Notes: generated by a model from the letters alone, not told the origin. A stretch of 42,671 nt of DNA from Caldilineaceae bacterium (GCA_023384455.1 JAHDWH010000024.1:1-42671); one strand, 5' to 3'. Counted from the first letter of the stretch, positions 1-7,732 are shown. Numbers and translations: made by a program.

Positions 1-133
1 TGTTTCCCGCCGTATCGCTTGTACTGAGCCTGTCGAAGTGAAACCAAAGCGGGTAGACGAAGAATCGACTTGTCACCCGTTCGCTCTGGTTTCGATACGC
101 CCTCCGAAGACTCCGGGCTACTCAACCGGCGCT
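1..133. repeat. Palindromic intergenic repeat, copy 1 (left end cut by window)
   Basis: This stretch matches the repeat at 5591-5718 almost base for base in its right half: GGTTTCGATACG at 89-100 and CTACTCAACCGGCGCT at 118-133. It differs by a 23-base insertion at 18-40 that contains TGAGCCTGTCGAAG, the reverse complement of one arm of the separate small hairpin at 5501-5540. No gene is seen between base 1 and the end of the oxidoreductase gene at 167. Confidence 0.75.
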
Positions 134-166
134 CACTGGTCCGGTCCACTACTTACGGAATACGCA

Positions 167-1240
167 CTACGCAATACGGCTCTCCTGCCCTGTCGCCGCG
201 GACTTCTGAATGCCTTCGATAATCTTCACACTGATCAGCGCCTGCTCCCGGGTCACAATGTCGGTCTGCTCCCCGTCCAACTGGCGCACGTAGTCCAGGG
301 CGAAGCGGCCGTAGGAGTTGCCGCCCCGTGGCACAGCCACCGGAATGTTGACCGGCTGGCCGTTCAGGTTTGTGTACAATTCCATACGGTCTTCGCTGCC
401 GATATACGCGCCGCCCTCTGTGCCGTAGAGTTCTGTGTAGAATTGATCCTCGAAATGGGCGGCCCAACTGACTTCCAGCATCAGCGTCGCACCGTTGGCA
501 AAGCGGATGAAGCCCCAGGCGAAGTCGTCCACATCGAAGCGTGCGCCGGGGGTAGGCTTCTGCTTGTCCATCCCCCAGCCGCCCAGCCCCAGCCCCCGGG
601 GGCCGAATTTGGCGTAGCTGGCCCCGCTCACCGAGACCGGTTCGGGATAGCCCATCAGATAGAGTGCCCGGTCCATGGCGTGGATGCCGATGTCAAAGAG
701 ACTGCCGCCCCCGGCCAGGTCGTTGTTGGTGAACCAACTGCCGTAGCCGGGAATACCGGCGCGCCGGTTCCACAGGGTGCGGGCGGCGTAGATGTCGCCG
801 AAGAAGCCGGCGTCCACCTGCTGTTTGGCGCTCTGCACCGGATTAGAATAGCGGTAGTGGGTGCCCACGGCCAACTGTTTGCCCACCTCGTCGGCCACGC
901 CATACATCTCCAGAGCGTCGGCGCTGGACAACGCCAGGGGCTTTTCGCACAGCACATTGGCCCCGGCCCGCAGGGCCTCAATCGTCATCGGTTTATGGAA
1001 GATGTTGGGCACAGCCACCACCACAATGTCCAGCCCCTCTTTGGCGAGCATCTCTTTGTAGTCGGAATAGGCCCCGGGCACGCCGGTGGATTGGGCTGCT
1101 TCCTGGGCCCGGGCCAAGTTCACGTCGCAGACCGCCACGACCTCGGCGTTGGGTACGGCCTGAAAATTGGGGATGTGTCCCCGCTGCACAATCGCACCCG
1201 CGCCGATCATCCCGACCCGGTATTGTTTGGAAGTACTCAT
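167..1240 (-). CDS. Gfo/Idh/MocA family NAD(P)-dependent oxidoreductase
   Basis: 357 residues. The N-terminal Rossmann fold starts RVGMIGAGAIVQRGH (residues about 8-22, GxGxxx nucleotide loop), followed by the family motif CEKPLALS. The C-terminal half has the GFO_IDH_MocA_C pattern, with GTHYRYSNP, GFFGDIY and SLFDIGIHAMD supplying the usual catalytic Lys and His region. The family oxidises or reduces sugars, inositols and related polyols in the cytoplasm; the substrate cannot be told here. I chose the ATG at 1240 because AGGAG lies about 10 bases upstream and the 19-codon extension upstream of it is translated from a palindrome. It is the last gene after lutC on the same strand, separated by a strong hairpin, so it may be transcribed separately. 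Confidence 0.9.
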   Translation of the reverse strand: MSTSKQYRVGMIGAGAIVQRGHIPNFQAVPNAEVVAVCDVNLARAQEAAQSTGVPGAYSDYKEMLAKEGLDIVVVAVPNIFHKPMTIEALRAGANVLCEKPLALSSADALEMYGVADEVGKQLAVGTHYRYSNPVQSAKQQVDAGFFGDIYAARTLWNRRAGIPGYGSWFTNNDLAGGGSLFDIGIHAMDRALYLMGYPEPVSVSGASYAKFGPRGLGLGGWGMDKQKPTPGARFDVDDFAWGFIRFANGATLMLEVSWAAHFEDQFYTELYGTEGGAYIGSEDRMELYTNLNGQPVNIPVAVPRGGNSYGRFALDYVRQLDGEQTDIVTREQALISVKIIEGIQKSAATGQESRIA

Positions 1241-1271
1241 AGCTTCGTTTTGCTCCTTTGGATAGGGAATA

Positions 1272-1323
1272 GGGATTGGAGATCGGGGACTGGGCATCGT
1301 CCCGATCCCCGATCCCCAATCCC
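1272..1323. terminator. Hairpin between lutC and the Gfo/Idh gene
   Basis: An 18-bp stem with one mismatch: GGGATTGGAGATCGGGGA at 1272-1289 pairs with TCCCCGATCCCCAATCCC at 1306-1323, with a 16-base loop. There is no T-tract, so it may be a palindromic repeat rather than a true terminator. It touches the lutC stop codon. Confidence 0.45.
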
Positions 1324-2108
1324 TAACCCCCTCTTATCATCGCCTCAATATCATCAAAAATGACCGCGTGTACTATTTTGGGGCCGTGGACGCCCATTGT
1401 CAAGATTCCTTCCAGGTCGGCGGATTTGCTCGGCCCGCTGACGAAGGCCACATTGCGGCTCTCGCGCAGAAAGTCGGTCAGCGTCCCGTCCTGGCGCATC
1501 TTCGCCATCCACGCCTCCGCGGTGGGATAGATGCGGCTGATGGGAACCAGCAGCAGGTGGCGGAAGGGGGTCAGGCTGGCAGCCCGGCTCTTGCGGAGCG
1601 CCGCGCCCAGCACGACTGTGCCCGTGGCGGCAAAGGCTGCGTCCACGCCGGTGATGCCGGCCCGGGCGTGGCGCACCCGGGCCCGTTCGTCGCTGTCGTG
1701 GAGATTGACCGGCTCGATCAGGCGGAACTCCAGATCGGAGAGCGCGGGCGTCAGTCCGTCGATGGGCAGCGCATCGGGCGACCAGATGAGAACGTCCCGG
1801 TCGCCGGGCTGTTCGGGACGCTCTGTGCGCCGGGCCGCCAAATCCTCGGTCACCCACATCTGCAAACGACCGATGGCGGCCATGCGCGCCTCGGCTACTG
1901 TCTCCACCACCTCAAAAGTGCCGTGCAGAGTCTCCAACTCCGCCCCAAAACGCCGGGCCAGGGCCCAGCGATCCCCCGCCGCCCGGCCCACAGTCATCCG
2001 CTCGTCTGAAGTCAGACGGCGGGTCTCCGGCGGCGGAAAGCGGGTTTCTGGCTGGCCCAGGGCCGTGCGTAATCGGTTCAGAATGTCGTCGCGTGCAGAT
2101 AGGGACAT
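1323..2108 (-). CDS. lutC: LutC/YkgG family LUD-domain protein, lactate utilisation
   Basis: 261 residues, the usual LutC size. Family features are the N-terminal RDDILNRLRTALG helix and the LUD-domain core with GITGVDAAFAATGTVVLG and LLLVPISRIYPT, ending in GPSKSADLEGILTMGVHGPK. LutC acts with LutA and LutB in the iron-sulfur complex that oxidises L-lactate to pyruvate; the exact role of LutC is not established. The ATG at 2108 abuts the stop codon of the DUF2442 gene (2109-2111), so translation is probably coupled to that gene rather than directly to lutB. The symbol follows Bacillus usage; the substrate here is inferred from the family. Confidence 0.88.
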   Translation of the reverse strand: MSLSARDDILNRLRTALGQPETRFPPPETRRLTSDERMTVGRAAGDRWALARRFGAELETLHGTFEVVETVAEARMAAIGRLQMWVTEDLAARRTERPEQPGDRDVLIWSPDALPIDGLTPALSDLEFRLIEPVNLHDSDERARVRHARAGITGVDAAFAATGTVVLGAALRKSRAASLTPFRHLLLVPISRIYPTAEAWMAKMRQDGTLTDFLRESRNVAFVSGPSKSADLEGILTMGVHGPKIVHAVIFDDIEAMIRGG

Positions 2109-2624
2109 TTACCGCTCTTCTTCTATGCGATAGTCATCGCTCGACTCATTCAACACCAGTGCTTCGCTTTTGCGTTCGATAAACCAGGCCTCAATACTCT
2201 CTTCGCTCTCTACGCTCTCACCGCCGGCAAAAAGTCGCGTCAGTTCAATATCCTCGTCGAGCGTCGGCCAGTGAATTACATCGTCATCGCCGAGAATCTC
2301 CAGATGATTGCGTTCGCTGTGGCTGGCATAGAGCAGACGAGGAAACCAGCGTAAGGGCGAGAACAGCATCCGACCATCGACCAGTTGTACCGCCAGCGCG
2401 TCATCTGTCACCTGGACCGATTGAATGCGCGGGGCGCGGCTGAACAGCAGGACTCGTGACTCGTCGGTCCAGATCACTGGTGTATCCAACTGGCTGACGA
2501 CTTCCAAAGGCAGCACGATCGAGCGGCTGTCGGAGAGATGCAGCAGCAGTCGATCCTCATCCAATGTCACTCCAATCGGCTGTGCGCCCAGATATAACTC
2601 AGCCAAAGTAGCGTTTCCAGCCAT
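2109..2624 (-). CDS. DUF2442 domain protein (possible antitoxin)
   Basis: 171 residues. The central part, from LAVQLVDGRMLFSPLRWFPR through HWPTLDEDIEL (roughly residues 85-145), is the DUF2442 pattern, with the typical WP.LDEDI ending. The N-terminal half (ATLAELYLGAQPIGVTLDEDRL to ESRVLLFSRAPRIQ) looks like a second related copy, since it repeats the 'L..G..I.LPL' strand pattern. I set the start at the ATG at 2624 because the longer reading overlaps the DUF4160 gene completely; the overlap is then only 26 bases. DUF2442 genes commonly sit beside DUF4160 genes and have been suspected of forming TA pairs, but I know of no proof. The gene lies inside the lut operon. Confidence 0.8.
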   Translation of the reverse strand: MAGNATLAELYLGAQPIGVTLDEDRLLLHLSDSRSIVLPLEVVSQLDTPVIWTDESRVLLFSRAPRIQSVQVTDDALAVQLVDGRMLFSPLRWFPRLLYASHSERNHLEILGDDDVIHWPTLDEDIELTRLFAGGESVESEESIEAWFIERKSEALVLNESSDDYRIEEER

Positions 2625-2838
2625 CCAGAAACTCCTCTCGATTCTCCTGAACAAGCTGCGCAATCTGACCCAATTCGTGGGTGCGGAAGCGACCACCCCG
2701 CGCCAGACGTACACCCGGAAGCAACCAGAACTTTGCTTCCAGCCTGCCCCGTCGCACATGCACGTGGGGTGGTTCGTTGGCCTCTCCACGGCTGTAGAAG
2801 CGGAACTCATACGGTCCGATTGTCTTAAGAAGTGGCAC
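2599..2838 (-). CDS. DUF4160 domain protein (possible toxin partner)
   Basis: 79 residues, normal for DUF4160. The signature is clear: IGPYEFRFYSRGEANEPPHVHVRRG, then AKFWLLPGVRLARGGRF, and a C-terminal helix ELGQIAQLVQENREEFLDGW. The start is a GTG at 2838 with only a weak ribosome site. It follows lutB by 46 bases and overlaps the DUF2442 gene by 26 bases, the tight arrangement seen for two-gene modules. The function is unknown; toxin activity is a suspicion from gene pairing only. Confidence 0.82.
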   Translation of the reverse strand: MPLLKTIGPYEFRFYSRGEANEPPHVHVRRGRLEAKFWLLPGVRLARGGRFRTHELGQIAQLVQENREEFLDGWKRYFG

Positions 2839-2884
2839 GCTTTACAGATTTCCCGTGTGGATGATGCGCCTGCGCGTCATCCCA

Positions 2885-4318
2885 TTACCCTTCTCGATTG
2901 CGTATCTTCTGTCGTTCGGCCCACCACGCCCGAAAGCTCTTTTTGGCAAAGGGTGGGAAGTCCCGGTGGTCGGTCCAGCCGTTGAGGGGCGGGGGCATCC
3001 ATTTGATCTCGCCGCCGCTCAGCCCGGCCAGCAGATTGGAGGCAACGCTGGCAAATTTGCCCCCCCGCTCATACATCTCCCGGCTGCTCATCGCCTTCAC
3101 ATAGCCCTGAATCGCCAACTGTTCCAGCCGGGGATTGGCCTTTACCTCCACCAGATCAGAACGCAAATCCACCAGCAGCCGGGGCAGGTCGATCTTCACC
3201 GGGCAGACATCCCGGCAGGCGCCGCAAAGGGTGGTGGCGTGGGGCAGTTCTTTGAAGCGGGCGATCTCCGGGGCCAGGGCCGGGGAGATGACCGCGCCAA
3301 TCGGTCCGTTGTAGGTGCTGCCGTAGGCGTGGCCGCCGATCTCCTGATAGACCGGGCAGACATTCAGACAGGCGCCACAGCGGATGCAGAGCAGCGCCTC
3401 GCCGTAGCCCCGTTCCAGCATTTGCAAGCGCCCGTTGTCCATCAGCACGACGTGTACCTGATCGGGTCCGTCGGGCTGGTCCGGCTGGCGGGGGCCGCTG
3501 GTCATGGAGCAATAGACGCTCATCTGCTGGCCGGTGGCGCTGCGGGTGAGGGCCTGCAACTGGAGGAGTGCATCCTCCACCGTCGGCACAACCTTCTCAA
3601 TCCCCATCACCACCACATAGACTTTGGGCAGACTGCTGACCATTCGCCCGTTGCCCTCGTTGGTGACGATACAGATCGTCCCGGTCTCGGCGATGGCAAA
3701 GTTGCAGCCGCTGATGCCCATCTCTGCGCCGAAAAATTCGTTGCGCAGACGCACCCGGGCCGCCGAAGTGATCTCCGTCGGGTCCATTGTGCGGGGCATA
3801 TCCAGCTTTTCGTGGAAAATCTCAGCGATCTCTTCCAGCCGCTTGTGGATGACCGGGGCGACGATATGGCTGGGCGGCTCCCCGGCCAACTGAATGATAT
3901 ACTCGCCCAGATCGGTTTCGACGACTTTCAGCCCGGCCTGTTCCAGGACGTGATTCAGGTGAATCTCTTCGGTCGCCATAGATTTGGCTTTGACAACCGT
4001 GCGCGCCCCATTTTGCAGACCGATCCCCCGCACAATCTCGCCCGCCTCCACCCCATCCCGGGCCCAGTGGACAATAATGCCGTTGGCCTGAAAGTTGCGC
4101 TCCAACTGCTCCAAATAGTCGGGTAAGTTACGCAGCACATTCTCTTTCATCTGCCGGGTCTGGGCGCGCAGCCCTTCGCCGTCGATGCTGGTCATGGCCT
4201 TGTGCCGGGCCAGGAGCATCCGGTCTGTGGCCCGCACGACCGCGGGAGCCAGGTGGCTGTCAGCCAGCGCCTTCGCCACCCGCTCTTTGAAGGGAGCTTC
4301 CAGAACGATCACAGCCAT
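2885..4318 (-). CDS. lutB: LutB, iron-sulfur LUD-domain protein of lactate utilisation
   Basis: 477 residues, full length. The LUD domain spans about residues 70-300 (GISGCNFAIAETGTICIVTN, KVYVVVMGIEKVVPT). A ferredoxin-type region follows with Cys 311, 314, 317 and 321 (CIRCGACLNVCP) and Cys 365, 368 and 372 (CGACRDVCP), which would hold two 4Fe-4S clusters. The C-terminal LutB tail is present (PPPLNGWTDHRDFPPFAKKSF). In the LutABC complex it is the electron-transfer subunit for L-lactate oxidation to pyruvate. Its ATG shares one base with the lutA stop (TGATG), so the two are translationally coupled. No odd residues seen. Confidence 0.93.
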   Translation of the reverse strand: MAVIVLEAPFKERVAKALADSHLAPAVVRATDRMLLARHKAMTSIDGEGLRAQTRQMKENVLRNLPDYLEQLERNFQANGIIVHWARDGVEAGEIVRGIGLQNGARTVVKAKSMATEEIHLNHVLEQAGLKVVETDLGEYIIQLAGEPPSHIVAPVIHKRLEEIAEIFHEKLDMPRTMDPTEITSAARVRLRNEFFGAEMGISGCNFAIAETGTICIVTNEGNGRMVSSLPKVYVVVMGIEKVVPTVEDALLQLQALTRSATGQQMSVYCSMTSGPRQPDQPDGPDQVHVVLMDNGRLQMLERGYGEALLCIRCGACLNVCPVYQEIGGHAYGSTYNGPIGAVISPALAPEIARFKELPHATTLCGACRDVCPVKIDLPRLLVDLRSDLVEVKANPRLEQLAIQGYVKAMSSREMYERGGKFASVASNLLAGLSGGEIKWMPPPLNGWTDHRDFPPFAKKSFRAWWAERQKIRNREG

Positions 4319-5178
4319 CAGTCGCCCCCCTTTGCATCCTGCCAGCGCCGGGGGTGATCCGCGGTGGCCGGGGCTTCTTCCTCCGGCGGGTGCAGGCGGC
4401 TGCCCAACTGCCCGTTGAGAATTTCGGCGATATGTACGGCCCGGCAGTTAATCTTCTCCCGGCTGAGGATGCCGTTGATATGGGTCATGCAGCTTACGTC
4501 GCACATGGCCACCACATCCGCACCACTCTTTGCCAGATTGTCGGCCTTGCGCCGCCCCATCGCCCCGCTGATCCCCGCATTCTTCACGGCAAAGAGACCG
4601 CCGAAACCGCAACAGTCCACAGCGTCGGGCAACTCTACAAATTCAGCGCCCTCGACAGCCGCCAGCAATTTGCGCGGCTGCTCGTCGATGCCCAGTTCCC
4701 GCAGGAGGTGGCAGCAGGGGTGATAGGTGACTCTGCCTTCCAGCCGGGCCCGGGTGTCGATGACGCCCAGCACATCCACCAGAAATTCGGTCAACTCAAA
4801 AGTGACCGAGGCCAGCCGCTGGGCCAACTGGCGCAGGGGGCGCTCGTTGGAATCCTCGAAAAGTACGTCGTAGAAGTGGCTGGTCATTGTGACGCAACTG
4901 CCCGAGGGCGCGACAATTGCCTGCACGCTGCCGTTCTCCACCAGCGGGCCGAATACCTGCAAAAAGCGTCGGGCCAGGACGCGGGCCTCGTCCCGGTAGC
5001 CCGCGTTGAAGGCGGGTTGGCCGCAGCAGGTCTGCTCCATCGGGAAGACGACTTCGACGCCCTGACGTTCGAGCAGTTCTGTGGCCGCGATGCCTACGCT
5101 GGGGTAGAGCATATCGGCCATACAGGTCACAAAGAGAGCGACGCGGCGGGGTGGGGTGGGGAAGGTGTGTTTGTGCAT
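4318..5178 (-). CDS. lutA: LutA, CCG-domain Fe-S oxidoreductase subunit
   Basis: 286 residues, slightly longer than typical LutA (about 240) because of the acidic tail after HIAEILNG. Two cysteine-rich CCG domains are visible: VALFVTCMADMLYP with EQTCCGQPAFNAG (Cys 51-52), and TYHPCCHLLRELG with VDCCGFGGLFAVKN (Cys 189-190). These bind an Fe-S or heterodisulfide-reductase-type cluster. It is the first gene of the lut operon and shares one base with lutB. Upstream on this strand, AGTATTATACT just before the start could contain a -10 element, but no good -35 is seen. Confidence 0.92.
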   Translation of the reverse strand: MHKHTFPTPPRRVALFVTCMADMLYPSVGIAATELLERQGVEVVFPMEQTCCGQPAFNAGYRDEARVLARRFLQVFGPLVENGSVQAIVAPSGSCVTMTSHFYDVLFEDSNERPLRQLAQRLASVTFELTEFLVDVLGVIDTRARLEGRVTYHPCCHLLRELGIDEQPRKLLAAVEGAEFVELPDAVDCCGFGGLFAVKNAGISGAMGRRKADNLAKSGADVVAMCDVSCMTHINGILSREKINCRAVHIAEILNGQLGSRLHPPEEEAPATADHPRRWQDAKGGD

Positions 5179-5214
5179 AGCTGGGGAATTGGCTATTCCA
5201 GTATAATACTACTT

Positions 5215-5301
5215 TTATTCCGTTGATACCTGGGCCAGAAAGTCTTCGATCTTAACAATTTCAACGCCCTGATACGACTTTATCGCTAACAGATGACCGC
5301 A
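5215..5301 (-). pseudogene. Remnant of a PIN-family toxin C-terminus
   Basis: One frame reads CGHLLAIKSYQGVEIVKIED then FLAQVSTE and stops (TAA at 5215-5217). This resembles the end of PIN-domain toxins (D..LL.L..Y.GI.I....FL). No start codon or nuclease core remains. It overlaps the 3' end of the antitoxin-like gene in another frame, as if a deletion had removed nearly the whole toxin and joined the two ends. Confidence 0.6.
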
Positions 5302-5455
5302 CCTTATGCACAATCCCGTTGATCTCATCCAAAGAGATCGGTTCCTCTTCAGGCGCATCCTCGACTCGCTTCAACAGAGACGGTATCAAACGTCTGGCAA
5401 TCTCGGCCGGCAATTGCACTGTATTGTTTGCTGTGAGCGTAGCAATCTCAAACAT
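5261..5455 (-). CDS. Small antitoxin-like protein, orphaned
   Basis: 64 residues from the ATG at 5455, preceded by AAGGAGATAGCG, a strong ribosome site that argues against the longer reading from 5491. The N-terminus MFEIATLTANNTVQLPAEIARRL looks like an AbrB/SpoVT-type or similar short antitoxin strand-helix, and SLDEINGIVHKVR resembles the tail of antitoxins that precede PIN toxins. The last ten or so residues read out of frame through the PIN remnant, so the native C-terminus is probably lost. Either a relic or an orphan regulator. Confidence 0.55.
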   Translation of the reverse strand: MFEIATLTANNTVQLPAEIARRLIPSLLKRVEDAPEEEPISLDEINGIVHKVRSSVSDKVVSGR

Positions 5456-5500
5456 CGCTATCTCCTTCTGATCTTCTACTCCATACCGCAAAAAATCGAC

Positions 5501-5540
5501 CCTTCGACAGGCTCAGGCGATGTCCTGAGTTCATCGAAGG
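5501..5540. repeat. Small inverted repeat (CCTTCGACAGGCTCAGG type)
   Basis: CCTTCGA and CTCAGG at 5501-5517 pair with CCTGAG and TCGAAGG at 5524-5540 to form a short hairpin. One arm recurs, inverted, inside repeat copy 1 (18-40). This motif family is common between genes in high-GC bacteria, as known to me. Confidence 0.6.
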
Positions 5541-5590
5541 AACACCGCTCCGTATGCGTTAGTTGCGCCCCGCACCGACGACAAAAGACC

Positions 5591-5718
5591 AGCGCCGGTT
5601 GAGTAGGCGGGGGCTGTTTCCCGCCGTATCGAAACCAAGCGGGTATGAAGAATCGTCTCGTTGACCCGCTCGCTCTGGTTTCGATACGCCTCGAAGACTC
5701 GGCTACTCAACCGACGCT
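5591..5718. repeat. 128-bp palindromic intergenic repeat, copy 2
   Basis: The outer arms AGCGCCGGTTGAGTAG (5591-5606) and CTACTCAACCGACGCT (5703-5718) are inverted copies. An inner stem CGTATCGAAACC (5625-5636) pairs with GGTTTCGATACG (5677-5688), and AGCGGGT (5638-5644) with ACCCGCT (5664-5670). It fills most of the gap between the antitoxin-like gene and the M24 peptidase stop. No transposase is present, so it would be a non-autonomous or REP-like element. The partial second copy is at 1-133. Confidence 0.75.
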
Positions 5719-5737
5719 CACTGACCGATCTGCCAAC

Positions 5738-6970
5738 TTACAGAAGCGCCACTACTTCTGTCTGTATCGGCCCCGTTGCGATCTCCAGACTGTCTTCGTG
5801 GGCGATGCAGTTGACCTCCGAGCGGATGCCCAGCCCTTTGGCCTGGCCGCTGCTGTCGAAGTCCAGACCGGGCAGGTAGATGCCCGGCTCAATCGTAAAC
5901 ATCACGCCGGGAATGATGCGCCGCCGATCTTGCGTTTCCACATTGTCAATGTTGACGCCGTTCCAGTGCATAGCGGGCCCCAGACTGTGGCCCGTGCGGT
6001 GCAGGATGGCGTGGCCGAAACCAGCGTCGTCGATCACATCCCGGGCGATGTCGTCGATCTGATGGCCCCGGGGACGGCGACCCGCGGCAATCGCCTCGCG
6101 CACAGCCGCCACCGCCGCGTCCCGGGCCTGGCGAACGACCTGAAAGAGCCGCTCCACCTCGGCGGGAACCTCCGCGCCACAGTAGGCGGTCCAGGTGATG
6201 TCGGCGTAGCAGTCGCCCGGATCGTTCTGCTCTTTGGCCCACAGATCGATCAGCAGCACATCGCCCGGCTGGATCGGGCTGTGCTGGGCCGCGCTGGGCG
6301 CGTAGTGGGGCACAGCCGCGTTGCCATTGACAGCCACAATCGGGCCGTGATCCGTGTAAAGATTGGCCGCGGCGAAACGTTCCAGAATGAATGTCTGCAC
6401 GTCGTATTCATTGATGGGCCGCCCGTTTTTCAGCGCGTCGGCCACAAAAGCAAAGGCTTCGTCTTTGATGCGCATACAGTGGGCCGCGGCCCGGCGGTGG
6501 CTCTCCATCTGGGCCGGGGAGAGGACAGCCTGGACCAGTTGCACCAGGTCCGCACTGCCCACAATCTCCGCGCCGGTGACTTCGGTGATCAGTTCCAGGG
6601 TGCCCGCGTCCACTTTGCTGATGTAGGGCAGCGCGCCCAGAGGGCTGTATTCCATTGCGATGCGCAGGGGTTTCTCCCCCGGCGCGCCGATGAAAGCGGG
6701 CAGCATCTCGGCCAACTGTTGCCAGCCGACGTACGTATGCAGCGGCCCAGCCATCTCCGACGAAATCCCGGCAAAGACGGTCTGCTCGATGGCGTGGATC
6801 AGATAGGAGGGGCGGCCCTGGGCCGGAATCCACAAAAACCAGCGCCGGGTTCCCCCGCTGGTCAATCCGGCTATGGAGAGCGCAATTGAGTTCTGGCCGC
6901 GGAAGTCATAGAGCAGCCAGCCGTCCAGATGATTGGTTTGCAGATAATTTTGAACAATTTGCAGTTGCAC
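5738..6970 (-). CDS. M24 family metallopeptidase (Xaa-Pro aminopeptidase-like)
   Basis: 410 residues from a GTG start at 6970, chosen for TGGAGG six bases upstream; the longer reading has no such site and runs through a palindromic repeat. The N-terminal creatinase-type domain (LQTNHLDGWLLYDFRGQN, residues about 7-140) precedes the pita-bread peptidase fold. Metal-ligand motifs seen are DLWAKEQNDPGDCYADITW (Asp pair), HRTGHSLGPAMHWNGVN (His), FTIEPGIYLPG and GLGIRSEVNCI (Glu residues). It probably removes N-terminal residues before proline, or hydrolyses related amide bonds, in the cytoplasm. No operon partner is adjacent. Confidence 0.87.
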   Translation of the reverse strand: MQLQIVQNYLQTNHLDGWLLYDFRGQNSIALSIAGLTSGGTRRWFLWIPAQGRPSYLIHAIEQTVFAGISSEMAGPLHTYVGWQQLAEMLPAFIGAPGEKPLRIAMEYSPLGALPYISKVDAGTLELITEVTGAEIVGSADLVQLVQAVLSPAQMESHRRAAAHCMRIKDEAFAFVADALKNGRPINEYDVQTFILERFAAANLYTDHGPIVAVNGNAAVPHYAPSAAQHSPIQPGDVLLIDLWAKEQNDPGDCYADITWTAYCGAEVPAEVERLFQVVRQARDAAVAAVREAIAAGRRPRGHQIDDIARDVIDDAGFGHAILHRTGHSLGPAMHWNGVNIDNVETQDRRRIIPGVMFTIEPGIYLPGLDFDSSGQAKGLGIRSEVNCIAHEDSLEIATGPIQTEVVALL

Positions 6971-7034
6971 TTCTTGCCTCCAGTGGAGAGGAACGGAGGG
7001 TGGCGAATTTCCCCTATTATCCCACGTCTTGGGC

Positions 7035-7133
7035 GGTGCGTCTAATGGGGGAAGGCGTTGGGGTGCATCCCAAGAATCGGGGCAAGTGATTCCCGGAATC
7101 AGCCACCCGCACCCCCAATCTGGGACGCACACC
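7035..7133. repeat. Palindromic element with GATTCCCGGAATC core, copy A
   Basis: The left part (GGTGCGTC, then GGGGG) and the right part (CCCCCAATCTGGGACGCACACC, ending 7133) are imperfect inverted copies around the perfect palindrome GATTCCCGGAATC. The same core and ends recur at 29746-29872. It occupies much of the 342-base gap between the M24 gene and ssb. Confidence 0.6.
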
Positions 7134-7182
7134 TATCGCCGAGGCAAACAGAACAAATTTTCTAATTGGGGCTGAATTTTTA

Positions 7183-7216
7183 TTGACATACAGGAGAAAT
7201 GAGAGTACAATACTCT
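7183..7216 (+). promoter_or_regulatory. sigma70-type promoter of ssb with overlapping palindrome
   Basis: TTGACA at 7183-7188 and TACAAT at 7206-7211 are separated by exactly 17 bases, near consensus. The -10 box lies inside the perfect inverted repeat AGAGTA-CAA-TACTCT (7202-7216), so a dimeric repressor could block it. The leader from here to the ssb ATG is about 100 bases. Confidence 0.7.
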
Positions 7217-7312
7217 TGCAATTTTGCCCCCGTGCAGGATTCCCATTCCGGTCGATTGTTCGGAGATCGACGAATCTATAATCATCCTTTTGCCTCGACA
7301 AGGAGACTCTGC

Positions 7313-7723
7313 ATGTATCAACAAATCACCCTCGTTGGAAATCTGGGGCAAGACCCAGAAATGCGTTACACCCCCAGCGGTGTGCCCGTGACCAGCTTCA
7401 GTCTGGCCGTCAACCGCTCCTGGACCGGTCAGGACGGGCAAAAGCAGGAGAAGACCACCTGGTTTCGCATCACCACCTGGCGCAAACAGGCCGAAATCGT
7501 CAGCCAATACCTGACCAAAGGCCGTCAGGTGCTTGTTATTGGCGAGATCGAAGAGGCTCGCCCGTGGACCGACAAAGACGGCAACCACCGCGCTTCGTTA
7601 GAAGTGACCGCTACAACCGTCCGCTTTATCGGTGGACGTGAGGGTGGCGGTAGCTCCTATGGCCCGCCCACCCCCACCGAAGCACCGCCAGATTACGTGG
7701 GCGAGGAAGATATTCCGTTTTAA
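7313..7723 (+). CDS. ssb: Single-stranded DNA-binding protein
   Basis: 136 residues. A single OB fold covers about residues 1-105 (MYQQITLVGNLGQDPEMRYT, VTSFSLAVNR, TTWFRITTWRKQAE, LTKGRQVLVIGEI), followed by a short Gly/Pro-rich linker and the acidic tip GEEDIPF that binds replication and repair partners. The start is fixed by AAGGAGAC just upstream of the ATG. It binds ssDNA as a tetramer in replication, repair and recombination. Unlike many bacteria it is not flanked by rpsF and rpsR; it stands alone with its own promoter and is followed by a strong hairpin. Confidence 0.96.
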   Translation: MYQQITLVGNLGQDPEMRYTPSGVPVTSFSLAVNRSWTGQDGQKQEKTTWFRITTWRKQAEIVSQYLTKGRQVLVIGEIEEARPWTDKDGNHRASLEVTATTVRFIGGREGGGSSYGPPTPTEAPPDYVGEEDIPF

Positions 7724-7732
7724 GAGAGTAGA

